This document shows, piece by piece, positions 18,470 through 26,298 of a DNA stretch of 64,000 nucleotides. Made by a program: the position numbers and the translations under genes. This DNA comes from Symbiodinium sp. CCMP2592 (taxonomy: Eukaryota > Sar > Dinophyceae > Suessiales > Symbiodiniaceae), in NCBI GenBank assembly GCA_905221615.1, contig CAJNDT010000947.1, positions 46,971 to 110,970 of the forward strand. The letters run 5' to 3'. Each line of letters starts with the position of its first letter. Within the stretch, counting starts at the first letter, position 1. Under the pieces are notes generated by a model, which did not search any database, was not told where the DNA came from, and saw only the letters and a program-made list of their open reading frames with translations.

Positions 18470-19570
18470 ATGTCCACCATAGAGCGTAGCCCTTTTGATG
18501 TAGATGCCGATGGTTTCAATTTTCAGTCACTGGACGAGTTGGCTTCATGTCTATTCCGTATTCTTGATGGTATTCCTCCACGGATGTGGTTGAGTTACAG
18601 TCGAAAGAAGGTGCGATCTACAGACCAAGCTCATGCAGATCAGATATTGCTTGGCTTGTATTCTGGCGTGCAGTCTCGAGGAAGATTGCAGTTTACAAAG
18701 AACACATTCCGGTTCCCTGGCCTTACCAAGTTGATTGTCCGAATGCTACATTATTCTCCCCAATTCTCGGATCTTGCAGATACCAGTATACAGATCAATC
18801 GCAATGTCCGGACTATTCCGCACAGAGATTCAAACAATCACGGCCCAAGCATTGGCTGGGCCATTGGAGATTGGACAGGTGGAGAATTATTTGTTGTGGA
18901 AGACCGAGGTCGCTTTACATATACAGTTGATGATTTCAATTGCAATGTTGCATCGCATGGTGCTCACTTGACAGGCAGACTCTTGGATGTCAGACAACCT
19001 TGCTGCTCTGACGGAAATGTGATTCATGCTACCATGCCGTTCACTGGAACTCGAATCATGATGGTTCTTTTCTGTGTCAAGCAACATGTTCCCGTTTCAC
19101 CCCATGCCTCTTGTCTCTCTTTTGCTCGTTTTCTCGGTCTTCGTGTTCCTGTTCGTTCCTCTCTTTCCTCGTTTGTTCCCTCCGGCCCTCTCTTCTCGTC
19201 TCCTCCGTTGTCTTTGTCTGCCTTTCCTTTCTCCTCGTCTGGTCGGTCCTTGTCCTCGTCGGTTCTGTCTCCTCCTTCTTCTCCCTCTCTTCCTCTTCTT
19301 CCTCTTCCGTCTGGTCCTCCCCGTCCGTCTGCTCGTCCTCCGTTGTCGTCTCTTTCTCCTGCTTCCTCGGTTGCCTCCCTCGCGTCTTCGTCGGTTTCCT
19401 TTGGCCCTCTCCGCGTTTCCTCTGTTCCCTCTTGTTCCTCCTCTCTGCGGTCTTGGTCCTGCTCCTCCTTTCCTGGGTCTTCTTGCTCTTCTTTTGTTGT
19501 TTCTTTCTCTGACTGTAATGCTGACGATTCCGACGAACCATGTCAGAGTGACATGTCACTTGACGCATAA
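18470..19570 (+). CDS. PLE-1 ORF4: 2OG-Fe(II) oxygenase-like protein with Ser/Pro tail
   Basis: A 366-residue protein from ATG. Residues about 75-207 form a double-stranded beta-helix pattern: IPHRDSNNHG gives the iron-binding HxD (H118, D120), WTGGELFVVED is the next strand, and VIHATMPFTGTRIMMVLF gives the distal His (H186) and the 2OG-binding Arg (R195). The same layout, including the FxGG(x)(I/L)W strand, appears at the N-terminus of pol in YR-B, YR-C and YR-D. The family hydroxylates proteins or removes methyl groups from nucleic acids; the substrate here is unknown. Residues 210-350 are a Ser/Pro/Leu tail encoded by a strikingly T/C-rich strand. Confidence 0.7.
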   Translation: MSTIERSPFDVDADGFNFQSLDELASCLFRILDGIPPRMWLSYSRKKVRSTDQAHADQILLGLYSGVQSRGRLQFTKNTFRFPGLTKLIVRMLHYSPQFSDLADTSIQINRNVRTIPHRDSNNHGPSIGWAIGDWTGGELFVVEDRGRFTYTVDDFNCNVASHGAHLTGRLLDVRQPCCSDGNVIHATMPFTGTRIMMVLFCVKQHVPVSPHASCLSFARFLGLRVPVRSSLSSFVPSGPLFSSPPLSLSAFPFSSSGRSLSSSVLSPPSSPSLPLLPLPSGPPRPSARPPLSSLSPASSVASLASSSVSFGPLRVSSVPSCSSSLRSWSCSSFPGSSCSSFVVSFSDCNADDSDEPCQSDMSLDA

Positions 19571-19701
19571 AAGATTGCTTCAGGTGCGCTGCGTGCATTC
19601 GCATCGTATGCCTCTCACTCTCTTTGCATTGGTCAGCATGCATGTCTTCAGGCAAGTTTGTTGCATGTGCTCAAGAAGTATGCTCCACCAATCGATAGAC
19701 C

Positions 19702-20169
19702 ATGACCCGTTGCCAGTTTCGTGATGTTTGGATGGAAGATGCGCCTCGATTCTGCATATTCTCTTTTCTTATGGTACGCAGCAGTGTGCATGTCAGCACA
19801 CAGAGATGTGACAATCCCGATTCTTGCCGAAACCTGCAGCACGTCCAGTGGCAGCGATGGTTGATACATGGGTTGGGACGTTGTTTTCAAGCACACAATT
19901 ACCATGGACTGTCCAATGACTCTGCTACTTTCAACTTTACACATCTTCTTCCACGATGCAGTGAGTCCTTCCTGTGCCTGTCAGTGCAGTGTCGCGCTGT
20001 GACATTGCGACATATCAAGTTTCTGATGCGATTACGAGTTTGCCATGGTTCTCGATTGAAGCCCTCTTGTACATACCAGCTTATGTGTATCGAGACATGT
20101 TGGTGCCAACTTCACCAAGTTACGTTTTCGGCATGTGAATTTCCTGCTGCACATGTTCGAGTTATCTAG
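19702..20169 (+). CDS. PLE-1 ORF5: hypothetical Cys/His-rich protein
   Basis: A 155-residue ORF from the ATG at 19702 with many Cys and His residues but no recognised motif. It fits the series of plus-strand ORFs, but the coding signal is weaker than for its neighbours and it could be a chance ORF or a poorly conserved exon. Confidence 0.35.
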   Translation: MTRCQFRDVWMEDAPRFCIFSFLMVRSSVHVSTQRCDNPDSCRNLQHVQWQRWLIHGLGRCFQAHNYHGLSNDSATFNFTHLLPRCSESFLCLSVQCRAVTLRHIKFLMRLRVCHGSRLKPSCTYQLMCIETCWCQLHQVTFSACEFPAAHVRVI

Positions 20170-20292
20170 GCGGCTGTGAGGTCAAAAAAGTGTCCGCCAC
20201 TGTTCTGTCCATTTGTGTGCCTCAGTTTGCCAAAAAACGTGAGTCTTGGCAGACGTTGGTTCAAGTATTTATGCACCAATGTTCATGTATCA

Positions 20293-20877
20293 ATGTCTGG
20301 CTCTTTGCTGAGCTGCAATGACATAATCAGCAGCCTGGATGGAGATCAAGTCACTGCTCTTTTTCAGATCTTGGGAGATCGCCGGCAGAGGGCAGTCTTT
20401 CTTTCTCATCTTCGACGTCGGATTCAGAACGATGCGGATGCCCTTGTTGCACAACATCTTGGTGCTCCCTCCCACTCTGTCTCTGTGCCCTCTGTCCCTT
20501 CGTTGTCTTCTTTTCTTGCTCCCTCTCCTTCTCCCTCTCCCCTTCCCCCTCCTCCTCCTCCCCCTCCTGCTTTTCCTCCTCCTCTCCCTGTTTCCTTCTC
20601 TGCTTCTGGCCGTTTTCCTTTTTCTCCCTCTCCCTCTCTTCCAGATACCTCTCTTGGCGCTGTTTCGAGTGACGCTGCACCGATAGTCATGGATGGATCG
20701 ACTCTTTCGGACCCTCAACAGCGTGGCGCATTGCCTCGTCGACGGCAACAGACTGCTCCTGCTGCTCGGAGAAGCAGATCTACGAGTGAATCGGAGGTTC
20801 GCGAGAGATCCCGTTCGAGATCTAGGTCAAGATCAAGCACCACTGTTTCACCCGGAGGTTCTCGTCATATCAGGTAA
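20293..20877 (+). CDS. PLE-1 ORF6: Pro/Ser-rich protein with C-terminal RS repeats
   Basis: About 194 residues from the ATG at 20293. An N-terminal helical segment (DIISSLDGDQVTALFQIL, then RRQRAVFLSHLRRR) is followed by a Pro/Ser/Phe-rich stretch and an Arg/Ser-rich C-terminus (RSRSTSESEVRERSRSRS). RS domains are typical of splicing factors and of proteins that bind them. The stop codon overlaps CAG-GTAAGC, a near-perfect splice donor, so the protein may continue in a spliced form. The plus strand is heavily T/C-biased in the middle of the ORF, as in ORF4. Confidence 0.5.
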   Translation: MSGSLLSCNDIISSLDGDQVTALFQILGDRRQRAVFLSHLRRRIQNDADALVAQHLGAPSHSVSVPSVPSLSSFLAPSPSPSPLPPPPPPPPAFPPPLPVSFSASGRFPFSPSPSLPDTSLGAVSSDAAPIVMDGSTLSDPQQRGALPRRRQQTAPAARRSRSTSESEVRERSRSRSRSRSSTTVSPGGSRHIR

Positions 20878-20970
20878 GCCAGACGTACGATGAAGACAAA
20901 ACTGTTGTCCCGAACTTGCTTGCAACTTCTGAGGCGCAGACATGTGTTGTGCTTTCTTGCTTTCTTGCAG
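20874..20970 (+). other. Candidate 97-bp intron or trans-splice region at the end of ORF6
   Basis: It begins GTAAGC after CAG and ends in a strong pyrimidine tract with TTGCAG at 20965-20970. Joining would extend ORF6 by only about a dozen codons. The same acceptor could instead receive a spliced leader for the next ORF (ATG at 21009). Confidence 0.35.
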
Positions 20971-21008
20971 CATCATACTTTGCAGTTGCTTACGGCTCAA
21001 TTTGTAAG

Positions 21009-21341
21009 ATGAAGCGAACAGCAAGTATGGCGGCCCTTCCGGCCCCAGCTCCGATGGTCAGGATTCCAGTTGTTATTCCTCCGGATATATGCTCTGGCGG
21101 ACGTGAGATGGGTTTCTGGCTTTCTTTGCCTACAGATTCTACGATCGATGACTTGAAGAGGAAGGTGTGCGATGAGCTTGCGAACCGCACGGGGATTCCA
21201 CCCCGTTTGAACGCCTTCCAATTACGGCAATTTGGTCAACATTTACCATTCACATCTTCGATTTCTCGAGTTGCTGCCTTTCCGCATACTACGCAGTCAG
21301 TTCACTTTGTGAGAACCTGGCCACACGAATCATCGTGGTGA
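21009..21341 (+). CDS. PLE-1 ORF7: ubiquitin-like domain protein
   Basis: About 110 residues from the ATG at 21009 (MKRTASMAALPAPAPM). The core shows the ubiquitin-like pattern: a beta strand (GFWLSLPTDS), then TIDDLKRKVCDEL for the main helix, a TGIPPRLNAFQL turn like the GIPPxxQxL of ubiquitin, and LRQFGQHLPFTSSI for the next strand and turn. There is no C-terminal Gly-Gly, so conjugation is unlikely and a scaffold or adaptor role fits better. It sits just upstream of an F-box-like ORF, which hints at interaction with the ubiquitin machinery. Confidence 0.5.
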   Translation: MKRTASMAALPAPAPMVRIPVVIPPDICSGGREMGFWLSLPTDSTIDDLKRKVCDELANRTGIPPRLNAFQLRQFGQHLPFTSSISRVAAFPHTTQSVHFVRTWPHESSW

Positions 21342-21510
21342 ACTTGTACAGTGTGCTGATCATAAAATAAATGCTGTATTGTGGTCCGTTATGCGAGCTC
21401 ATGAGTTTTTGTTGCTTTTGCAATCTTCCAGTTGTCCTTCTTTCACTGCAGGATGTGAGCCCGAATGTTACGTAGTGCCTTCCGAAGGGTGTAGACTTTT
21501 CCTTGACGCC

Positions 21511-22002
21511 ATGTGGGAACTTACTGTTCTGACTGAGAAAGTGCTGACTTTTATCAGCACCCGACGCCATATAATTTTCTTCTTCACCTTCCCTGCATTA
21601 GATCCACTTGAGACTCTGGATGTTACTCTTCGCAGACATGGATTTCATACGATGTATGATCTTGAACAGTTCGTCACACAATGCAGAACAGAAGGGATGG
21701 ATCTTCGTGCTGAAGTATGGGAGTTCTTTATGCAAGGACCCAGTGTGTACACGCCGATTACATGTGAAGCTCCCGCCTCACCTCATATTGTGGTGTATGC
21801 GTCCGTATGCAAAGAATGGTATTACACTATTATCCGATTGGTTGGCGATCGCACATTCTTCAATATTCAGCAGCTTTGGCGTCTTGCCCAAGTGCGCCAT
21901 GCCAATGTGGAATGGATTCATCACTCCAATGAAGACCGAGTGCGTATTGGGTCGGCTTTTATTGATGATCTTACTGTGCGCCGCATTGTTCACCCACTGT
22001 AA
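21511..22002 (+). CDS. PLE-1 ORF8: F-box-like protein
   Basis: About 163 residues from the ATG at 21511; the frame is open further upstream to about 21379. A helical N-terminal half is followed by SPHIVVYASVCKEWYYTII and RLVGDRTFFN. This resembles the second half of an F-box and the corresponding part of the ORFs at 8515 and 9348 (a MAWASTSRRLYSAV..GxxxFF layout). The similarity is by eye and remote. The C-terminus (IDDLTVRRIVHPL) is at a TAA. The function is uncertain. Confidence 0.4.
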   Translation: MWELTVLTEKVLTFISTRRHIIFFFTFPALDPLETLDVTLRRHGFHTMYDLEQFVTQCRTEGMDLRAEVWEFFMQGPSVYTPITCEAPASPHIVVYASVCKEWYYTIIRLVGDRTFFNIQQLWRLAQVRHANVEWIHHSNEDRVRIGSAFIDDLTVRRIVHPL

Positions 22003-22153
22003 AGTGTAGAATCGACCTGGACTTGAGCGGATCATGCCACATGAGTATAAATGGTGTCCCTGGTCATGCGAGTCTTGACATGTGGCCCTAGGATTGCCTT
22101 CTTTCGTGCTGATCTGTAGTGCTCAAGCTTTTTTGAAGTCTCAGTGCGTAATC

Positions 22154-22504
22154 ATGTCGTCCAGTGGTCGTCGTACTCTTCGTTATGAACCAGGGTCGAG
22201 GCGAGCCAGCGATGACAATTTGGAGGATATTGTGCAAACATCAGCTGCCGAGGCCCTCGATGCTCTCCGCTCTAACGACATTCACCCACAAGACCTTATT
22301 CGGTTGATGCTTCGAGTTGTCGAAATCCTACGTGATTCTTCGGACTTTCAACAAAGGATGTCACGATGCTCCGGATTATGCTCTCATCCGAACTGTGGTC
22401 GTGTATGTGCTCGTGCAGACGAAGGTCACAATCATTGCCGATGCTATTACCACCAGGTTATTGACCGCAGTGAGAGAGCCATCAAGAAGCGTAGACATCA
22501 ATAG
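22154..22504 (+). CDS. PLE-1 ORF9: small Cys/His-cluster protein
   Basis: 116 residues from the ATG at 22154 (MSSSGRRTLRYEPG). A helical middle (DLIRLMLRVVEILRDS) leads to a compact Cys/His cluster (CSGLCSHPNCGRVCARADEG, then HNHCRCYYH) likely to bind zinc, and a basic C-terminus (AIKKRRHQ). It could be a nucleic-acid-binding protein. It is the last ORF of the element, about 75 bp before the right direct repeat. Confidence 0.5.
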   Translation: MSSSGRRTLRYEPGSRRASDDNLEDIVQTSAAEALDALRSNDIHPQDLIRLMLRVVEILRDSSDFQQRMSRCSGLCSHPNCGRVCARADEGHNHCRCYYHQVIDRSERAIKKRRHQ

Positions 22505-22564
22505 GCTTGCTGCTCACACGATGATTGGGAACAGTCGCAAAAGACCTGCACCTTGATGCTTCGT

Positions 22565-22578
22565 GCCCCTCCGGGGGC
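22565..22578 (+). repeat. GC-rich hairpin just before the right repeat of PLE-1
   Basis: GCCCC-TCC-GGGGGC can fold into a tight hairpin two bases before the repeat starts. It lies at the 3' end of the unique part of the element and could mark RNA end recognition or processing. Confidence 0.4.
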
Positions 22579-22579
22579 C

Positions 22580-23014
22580 TGTTTGTGTTATTCTGCTGTA
22601 CATGCGACAAACCTGCATTCACATGTTCACTTTTCCTCGGCATTTCTGGTTGAATTTCGTTGTTGGTTTTTGCTTTGACCCATGATTTTTCCTGTTTTCA
22701 TGTTCTTTTTGCTTTTAAGTTTGCAGGGGGCGTGGCGGTCACATCCTAGCCACGCCAACGAAGCTATGGATGTTGACTGGATGGGTTCACAGACGTGTGA
22801 GCCTGTACCTGCGAAAAAGCTGGGCCCCTGAGCCAGCGAGATTAGAAAAAAGTTTCTTTTGAACAAGGCAGGTTTGCAGGTTTGAACACGTCTTTCGCTT
22901 GTTTTGAAGTTTTGCACGGTTGCTACAATCTGTTTGAACATGTCCATGAGAGTATCCGCATCGGACGATCAGAACATCCAGAAGGCCGGGTCAGTAGGAG
23001 CCTTTCCAGTTGTG
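22580..23014 (+). repeat. Right 435-bp direct repeat of PLE-1
   Basis: Copy of 11525-11959 with no difference seen. Similarity ends at the G at 23014, where the flank (ATGCGTTTGC) differs from the left copy. Confidence 0.85.
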
Positions 23015-25993
23015 ATGCGTTTGCTTTGACTTTCATTTTATTTTCTTCACAAAAAACCCATGAAGTTGCGTGGCTTCTTTGCTCTTTTGTGTTCGTGATT
23101 GTGTTTGGTTTGAGTTTGTAATTCTTTTTTCATTTTAGTTTTGTTTCTTCTTATGTTGTTGTTGTGATTGCGTTTTGTTTCATTCAATCTGTTTTTCTCA
23201 TTTATTTTCTTCGCAAAATTGGGGAATCGCAAAAAAAAGATTTGCCGTGCAGCACTAGCAGTGGTTCCGTCAAGTGGGTTGCAGTTCGTATGTGTCGAAT
23301 TAACGGGCGGGGTAGAGGTCGATCGATTGCATTGTAAAACGCTATGATCTACTGTTTTGTTTGGTCGGAATTCTCAAGTGAGTTTGCGCAAAGAAGTTGG
23401 AAAGCAATGTTTTTGGCGTGCTTGATTGGCTGAGACAGCATTTGAAGAAGCACTGTTTGGATATTCCAAAAAAAAAAGAAGACAAAGACGGAATTTCCGC
23501 AGAACCTGCAAGTGATGGTGTCAGACACCGACATGTTTGAAGGGCACATCCGACAACAGCAAGCAAGTTTAATTGCAACATATGGAGTTTAATTCTAAAA
23601 AAGCTTGGAGCGAAAAGCCCTTCCAAAAACGTGTGCACTGCAAGGAGTCTCCCCTGTTCGCTAACTACCACACTGTGAATGCATTTGAGATGGGCCAGTG
23701 TTGAACCTTCATGCAACCAGATTTATTTCTTGTCTATTGAGGTGATGAGCCCTGAAGTTGTCACTCCCTCTTGTGTCCATGTTTCAAAACTGCGCTGTGT
23801 TGCAGTGTAGTCTCTGGCTGTTTCGTTCATGGGGTAAGTCCTTCTCCCCGGTTCCGGTCGGAACTCGCTCTAGAACGTACCCCAGATGGCTCAGAGCTGG
23901 CTTTTGGCCGAAAAGTGCCCGCAAAGTGGGAGTTGTTCGATCTCCTTCTCACCACAGGCGTGAAGAAGGACCTGCATCCGCAGAAGCAAGCACAACTTCC
24001 AGGTGCTTTCAAGGGTTCCGGGCTTAACCGCGTGCTTTCAGGTTTGGGGCTCAACTGGAGGGCAAGCTTGAAGGTTCAAGGTGGCGGGCTGAACTAGCGA
24101 GAAGCCTTACGTTTCGGGCTGACTGAAAGCTGTAGGGGCTGTTTACGTTCAGCAATCTGGTGGCCCTGGTGGCAAGTTGCTGTCTTTGCCGCAAGCTTGA
24201 GCAACTTTAGGGTTTCGGATTCAACTGGCAGCAAGTTTCGGCCTCCACCGCACACTTTGAGGGGCCAACTGCAAGTTTTGAGGAGTTTGGATTCAACCCA
24301 GCTTTTAACGGGCTCCAGACCATGTCTGAGGCTCAGACGGGGAACTGGCTCGCTGCCTGGCGTGACACCCGTAATCGCCGTAATCCCCGTAATGTATGCC
24401 TTCCCGTAATTGTTGCGACTCTTGTTTGCAAAATCTCCATTGCATTGCCGGCAAGGTTCTTTAAAAGGCGTAGTGGAGAAGTGATGAAAATAACAGCCAC
24501 TCAAGAACAGCCAACATTGAAAGCCGGAAACACCAATTTGAGAGAACACTGACCTTTGACATCAAAAGAACCCTAACTCTTGAAACCCTATGTTGAAACA
24601 CTTGCCACGTGCAAGATTACTGCGAGAGCGGGACTGAAAGTGAAACAAACCAGAAATCATTCAATCTTTGGTTGACATTCCCAATTTCGCTTCCAGAACA
24701 GCCCAAGTTGTTGGCAGATGCGAGTATCCTCGCCGGAGTTGCTTTTGAGTATTCAAGCATACTCAAGATCGGTGGAGTTGGACCTCGATCCTCTCTGAGG
24801 GAAGCTTGCTGGCGTCAAGCGTCGTCAGCGTCTGCCCTCCAGGCGATGAGCGGCCATCTTGAAAACTTTGTTTTCCTCTTCCCCTTTGCAGATGCAGTGC
24901 AGGCTGGGATTGAGGACCTATGGATGCCACAGTGGTGTGAGTCTCAGTTTCGAGCTTGCAAGAAGCACTCAGAGGCATGCCTGAAGCTCAGCATTAGGTT
25001 GGAAGAGAACTCTAGAAGTGGCAGGTGCGAGAGTTTGTGTGACTTTGTGACAGGTGAGGCAATGAGAAGAAAGGCTTATCCTCTGGTGTTCGCAAGGCTG
25101 CCGACGTTCCAGCCTCCAGCGCTGGGCTTGTGAGGAACTCATTCTCGCACTTACCGCCATTGCCGTTGAAGACCGAGCATCAGAATATTGCACCACACCC
25201 ATGCAACTAAACAGATGACCCTTTGTGTTCTTGCGAGGTTTGTGATCACGAGGAAGACTGATATGGATCTCAATGGATTTCTCTCGAGAATTGAAGGCAG
25301 GATAATACGTGAAATGCATCATGTTCTTATGGTTGCGATTATCCTGAGCGTGTGCAAATCCTTGCAGGCTCCTTCCGTTCGGGCAGCAGAGCCTTGAACC
25401 AACCACATATGCATTTGTTTGTTCCTCAGCTTCGGCTGTGAAAAGTTGGCTTTGAAGTGTTGCAACGCATGCGTAGGAGAAGTACAGCACGCCATTGCCA
25501 TCGGACGCTGACCTCAGGTCGGCCAAAAGGGACATGGCCGCCATCTCAGTAGCACAGTTCGCGCAAGAGCGATTCGGTGTGCGCTGTTTTTGTCATGGCT
25601 GTGTGTGATTTTTTCTACACACACGTGTAGTGTGGGCAGGAGTCCGGAGCATGTGCTACTTCCCGGCCACAAAGGTTACATCCTTCTGTGTGTCCAGGCA
25701 ACGCAGGCAAAAACATGATTGTTCCAAGTCTGGCTGGTCGTATACCGATACATTTCAAAAATGCTCAATGAGGAGTGTTTTTGTTTCTCAATGATTGAAT
25801 AAGTGTGTTATATATTCCCCAATATTCCCCAAACGGTATATTTTTTGAAACTCTGTTATTCAAAGAACAAGTAATTGCTTCTTGATGTAACTCTTTGTCT
25901 CATTGCGGCCGTGTCGGGCGACTGGCGCCGAGGTTTGCTCAGTACGCCCGAGCGCTTCTGGGTGACCCCTGGGTATGCCCGGGTAGAAGGCTA
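23015..25993. other. Gene-free stretch between PLE-1 and YR-B
   Basis: No convincing gene is seen. The first part is T-rich. Between about 23990 and 24310 there are degenerate repeats of a GCAAGCTTGAAGG / GGATTCAACTGGC type, similar in style to 11290-11460. The longest ORF (plus strand, 24609-25133) has no recognisable domain and an opposite-strand competitor, so it is not called. Confidence 0.4.
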
Positions 25994-26117
25994 GTTTTTT
26001 GTGCTAGCTCAAACATGTTTTAAGATTTCGCTCTAGCTTCCGCTTGATGCTTGCGATTTATATGTTGCCATACTAAGCCACCAGCGGCTCGAACATCGGA
26101 GAGTGGAGTCGAAAGCT
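25994..26117 (+). repeat. A1 repeat of YR-B (124 bp)
   Basis: Aligns with 44660-44783 without gaps and with a single A/G difference (26092 versus 44758). It is taken as the left end of the element. Confidence 0.8.
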
Positions 26118-26298
26118 TCATGTTTTCATGGGAGACAAAGCGATTACCAGCATGTGGCGTTTCTGCTTGCCATTGGGCGTTTATTGATTTCTGCGACAGT
26201 CAGTACTTTTTACCTTCTGGATGTAACTATAGCTTGTTTAGTCTAGATCACCTTCAAGGGAGGGTGCATGGACCGTGGCTCCCTCGGGGGGGCGTCAT

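Larger units (their letters stand above)
11525..23014 (+). mobile_element. PLE-1: large multi-ORF Penelope-like retroelement
   Basis: An 11,055-bp unit is bracketed by a direct repeat of 435 bp (11525-11959 and 22580-23014) that appears identical when read side by side. The central enzyme is a GIY-YIG endonuclease joined upstream of an RT, the order known for the N-terminal-endonuclease clades of Penelope-like elements (Naiad/Chlamys types). Around it are about eight further plus-strand ORFs with short spacers. Partial tandem copies or pseudo-LTRs are usual in Penelope-like elements. The repeats do not have TG...CA ends and I see no target-site duplication, so an LTR element is less likely. 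The cargo is far larger than I know for this class. Confidence 0.7.

Noticed and set aside
19077-19655. 192-residue minus-strand ORF rich in Arg, Glu and Lys
   Set aside because: It is the complement of the T/C-rich Ser/Pro tail of ORF4. Its composition follows from the base bias and it has no domain.
20290-20748. Minus-strand Arg/Gly-rich ORFs opposite ORF6
   Set aside because: Shadow of the pyrimidine-rich plus strand; the plus-strand ORF has the RS domain and fits the ORF series.
11525-23014. LTR retrotransposon interpretation of PLE-1
   Set aside because: The repeats lack TG...CA ends, no target duplication is seen, there is no integrase, protease or RNase H, and the RT is joined to a GIY-YIG nuclease.
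24609-25544. Overlapping plus- and minus-strand ORFs of 174 and 191 residues
   Set aside because: No recognisable domain, no clear codon preference between strands and no neighbouring signals; not called as genes.
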